From contig JACQFF010000163.1 of the NCBI GenBank assembly GCA_016200205.1, positions 1 through 34,493 on the forward strand: a DNA stretch of 34,493 nt, read 5' to 3'. The notes beneath the pieces are model-generated. The model was not told the DNA's origin and searched no databases. It saw nothing but the letters and a program-made list of their open reading frames with translations. This document shows, piece after piece, positions 33,510 to 34,493 of this stretch (position 1 is the first letter of the stretch; every line of letters starts with the position of its first letter). The DNA comes from Planctomycetia bacterium. Its GTDB lineage: Bacteria > Planctomycetota > Planctomycetia > Pirellulales > PALSA-1355. The position numbers and the translations under genes were made by a program.

Positions 33510-33962
33510 TCAGAGACGATACGGCTGCCAATCGCCATTTGCTATGATCGCGCCCTCATCGCGGGTGACCAGCTTGCGCATGACTCGCGGATCGATCCCT
33601 TCAGCGAGAAAATGCACGCTGCCGTCGACGAACAAGGCCAAGGCGCCGCCCGGATGAAAGGAGAAAATTTCGTCGTTTGGCCCGCAGTTGTTGGTGCTCC
33701 AGGGGCAATCTGGCGGACCACTAATCCCGACCGCGTTGTTGTTGATGACACCTCTCAGGTCGCCTACCGTTGAGTTCGGCGGACCGGAGACGCCGTTGCC
33801 GGTGTCCGGTTCGGCCCAGCGATCGATCGCGCGATTGCCGCTGGGCGGCAACGGATCGGCCGCGTTAACGCCGATCGGATCGGGATATTTGGACGCGGTA
33901 AACGGGGCCACGGTTTCATAATTGCGACCGCTGTCTTCGGCAATGGCAATCGTTTGACTCGT
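33510..33962 (-). pseudogene. C-terminal fragment of a second DUF1559 gene
   Basis: On the minus strand about 150 residues match the C-terminal half of DUF1559 proteins: TSQTIAIAEDSGRN, then NAVGISGPPDCPWSTNN, DEIFSFHPGGALALFVDGSVHFL (the H-x9-DG hallmark) and MRKLVTRDEGAIIANGDW. The N-terminal prepilin helix and the following ~150 residues are missing. The frame stays open to 34100 but the first 46 residues do not look like the family, and the other two minus frames upstream do not supply the missing part. It points towards the complete plus-strand DUF1559 gene. Confidence 0.7.
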
Positions 33963-34493
33963 GCGTATGAGGATTCCGTGTTTATGGCTGCCCAACCGTC
34001 TGACCCAGAATCCGTCTTCGCTCGATCGAGCGGAGCTGTGAACGAGCTGCGCGAAAGAAGGATGAATCGCGCCTGCCTGATAGGGGGAATGCTTGACCAA
34101 TTTGACTATCCGAGTATGATCCGGATGTTTGCTCGTGGTGCGCTACCGATCGTGAATGGAATAACTGGATTCGAGACGCCGGCTCGCCGCGGTCAAGTAG
34201 GCCTTTGAGGCGCCCAAGACGTTTCGATCGACCGGTGCTTTCGACAAAGTACGGATCGAGAACGCCCCAGCATTGGGCAAGCGCGAGCGGCCCATCCGCG
34301 GAAATTGGCCAATTGAGTGGTTTGAAGAATGGCTCAACCTTCGAACCGTTGATCATGGCACTGGCCCGCGCGGGCGATACCAGGTCCGGCGGGGACAAGG
34401 GGACAGTCCCATTTTGCTCCCCGACCATCCTGCGGATGGTGCCCGCCGCAAAATCGGGACAGTCCCCGACGGTTCTCGGATAGGCTCTTCGGC
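33963..34493. other. Non-coding or decayed DNA upstream of the DUF1559 fragment
   Basis: About 530 bases up to the window edge. Short frames exist on both strands, but none has recognisable content or a good ribosome site. The palindrome at 34399-34467 is the only clear element. The region probably marks the insertion or deletion that removed the start of the DUF1559 fragment. Confidence 0.45.
34399..34467. repeat. REP-like long palindrome with GGGACAGTCCC ends
   Basis: GGGGACAGTCCC (34399-34410) and GGGACAGTCCCC (34456-34467) flank inner arms ATTTTGC (34411-34417) and GCAAAAT (34448-34454), and the centre holds ACCATCC-TGC-GGATGGT (34424-34440). The whole element can fold into one nested hairpin with one mismatch pair and a one-base bulge in the outer stem. 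This form fits REP/MITE-like intergenic repeats. Confidence 0.75.

Noticed and set aside
33982-34428. Minus-strand frame of 148 codons near the right edge
   Set aside because: Its start lies in the REP-like palindrome and the rest has no family resemblance; judged non-coding.
1-34493. CRISPR array, tRNA, rRNA, or transposase gene
   Set aside because: No regular direct-repeat series, cloverleaf with CCA-type acceptor, rRNA-like segment or DDE/Y1 transposase motif was found by reading both strands.

Overview
The window looks like a GC-rich chromosome segment from a planctomycete, most likely near the Pirellulales. The support is family content: a cytochrome-c-type DUF1549/DUF1553 protein next to a DUF1501 protein, one complete DUF1559 prepilin-like protein and two broken ones, Gfo/Idh/MocA oxidoreductases, and a redoxin / cytochrome c / copper-monooxygenase-like fusion. 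These combinations are typical of Planctomycetota. No rRNA, tRNA, transposase or CRISPR array is visible.

Left part (1-12.8 kb): a secreted HExxHxxGxxH zinc protease on the minus strand; a rhodanese-type sulfurtransferase translationally coupled to SufE; a small 77-residue orphan gene with its own terminator; a minus-strand run of DUF1549/DUF1553, DUF1501 and Gfo/Idh/MocA genes; a secreted metallo-beta-lactamase-fold hydrolase; and the divergent redoxin/cytochrome/copper fusion protein.

Middle part (12.9-20.9 kb): cydAB encoding a bd-type (CIO-like) quinol oxidase, convergent with a two-gene ABC exporter; a small membrane protein; a hicA-hicB toxin-antitoxin pair with a palindrome just upstream; then a secreted beta-propeller glycosidase-like protein, a ribokinase-family sugar kinase and a truncated DUF1559/prepilin N-terminus.

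Glycan part (20.9-27.4 kb): a tightly overlapping minus-strand operon (GT2 polyprenyl-phosphate glycosyltransferase, NAD-dependent nucleotide-sugar epimerase/dehydratase, DegT-type PLP aminotransferase, GtrA) faces a divergent ArnT/PMT-like GT39 integral membrane glycosyltransferase and a SAM methyltransferase. Together they look like a complete route: make an amino sugar, load it on a lipid carrier, flip it, and transfer it to an envelope acceptor. The logic resembles the Arn pathway but the enzymes differ.

Sulfur part (27.4-31.8 kb): a sulfate ABC importer operon (lipoprotein binding protein, cysT, cysW, cysA, and a DUF2292/YezD small protein) behind a good promoter whose -10 overlaps an inverted repeat.

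Right end (31.8-34.5 kb): repeat-rich spacer DNA, a complete DUF1559 gene with a terminator, a convergent C-terminal DUF1559 fragment, and a long REP-like palindrome close to the edge. All functional calls come from reading motifs in the translated sequence; no database search was run.
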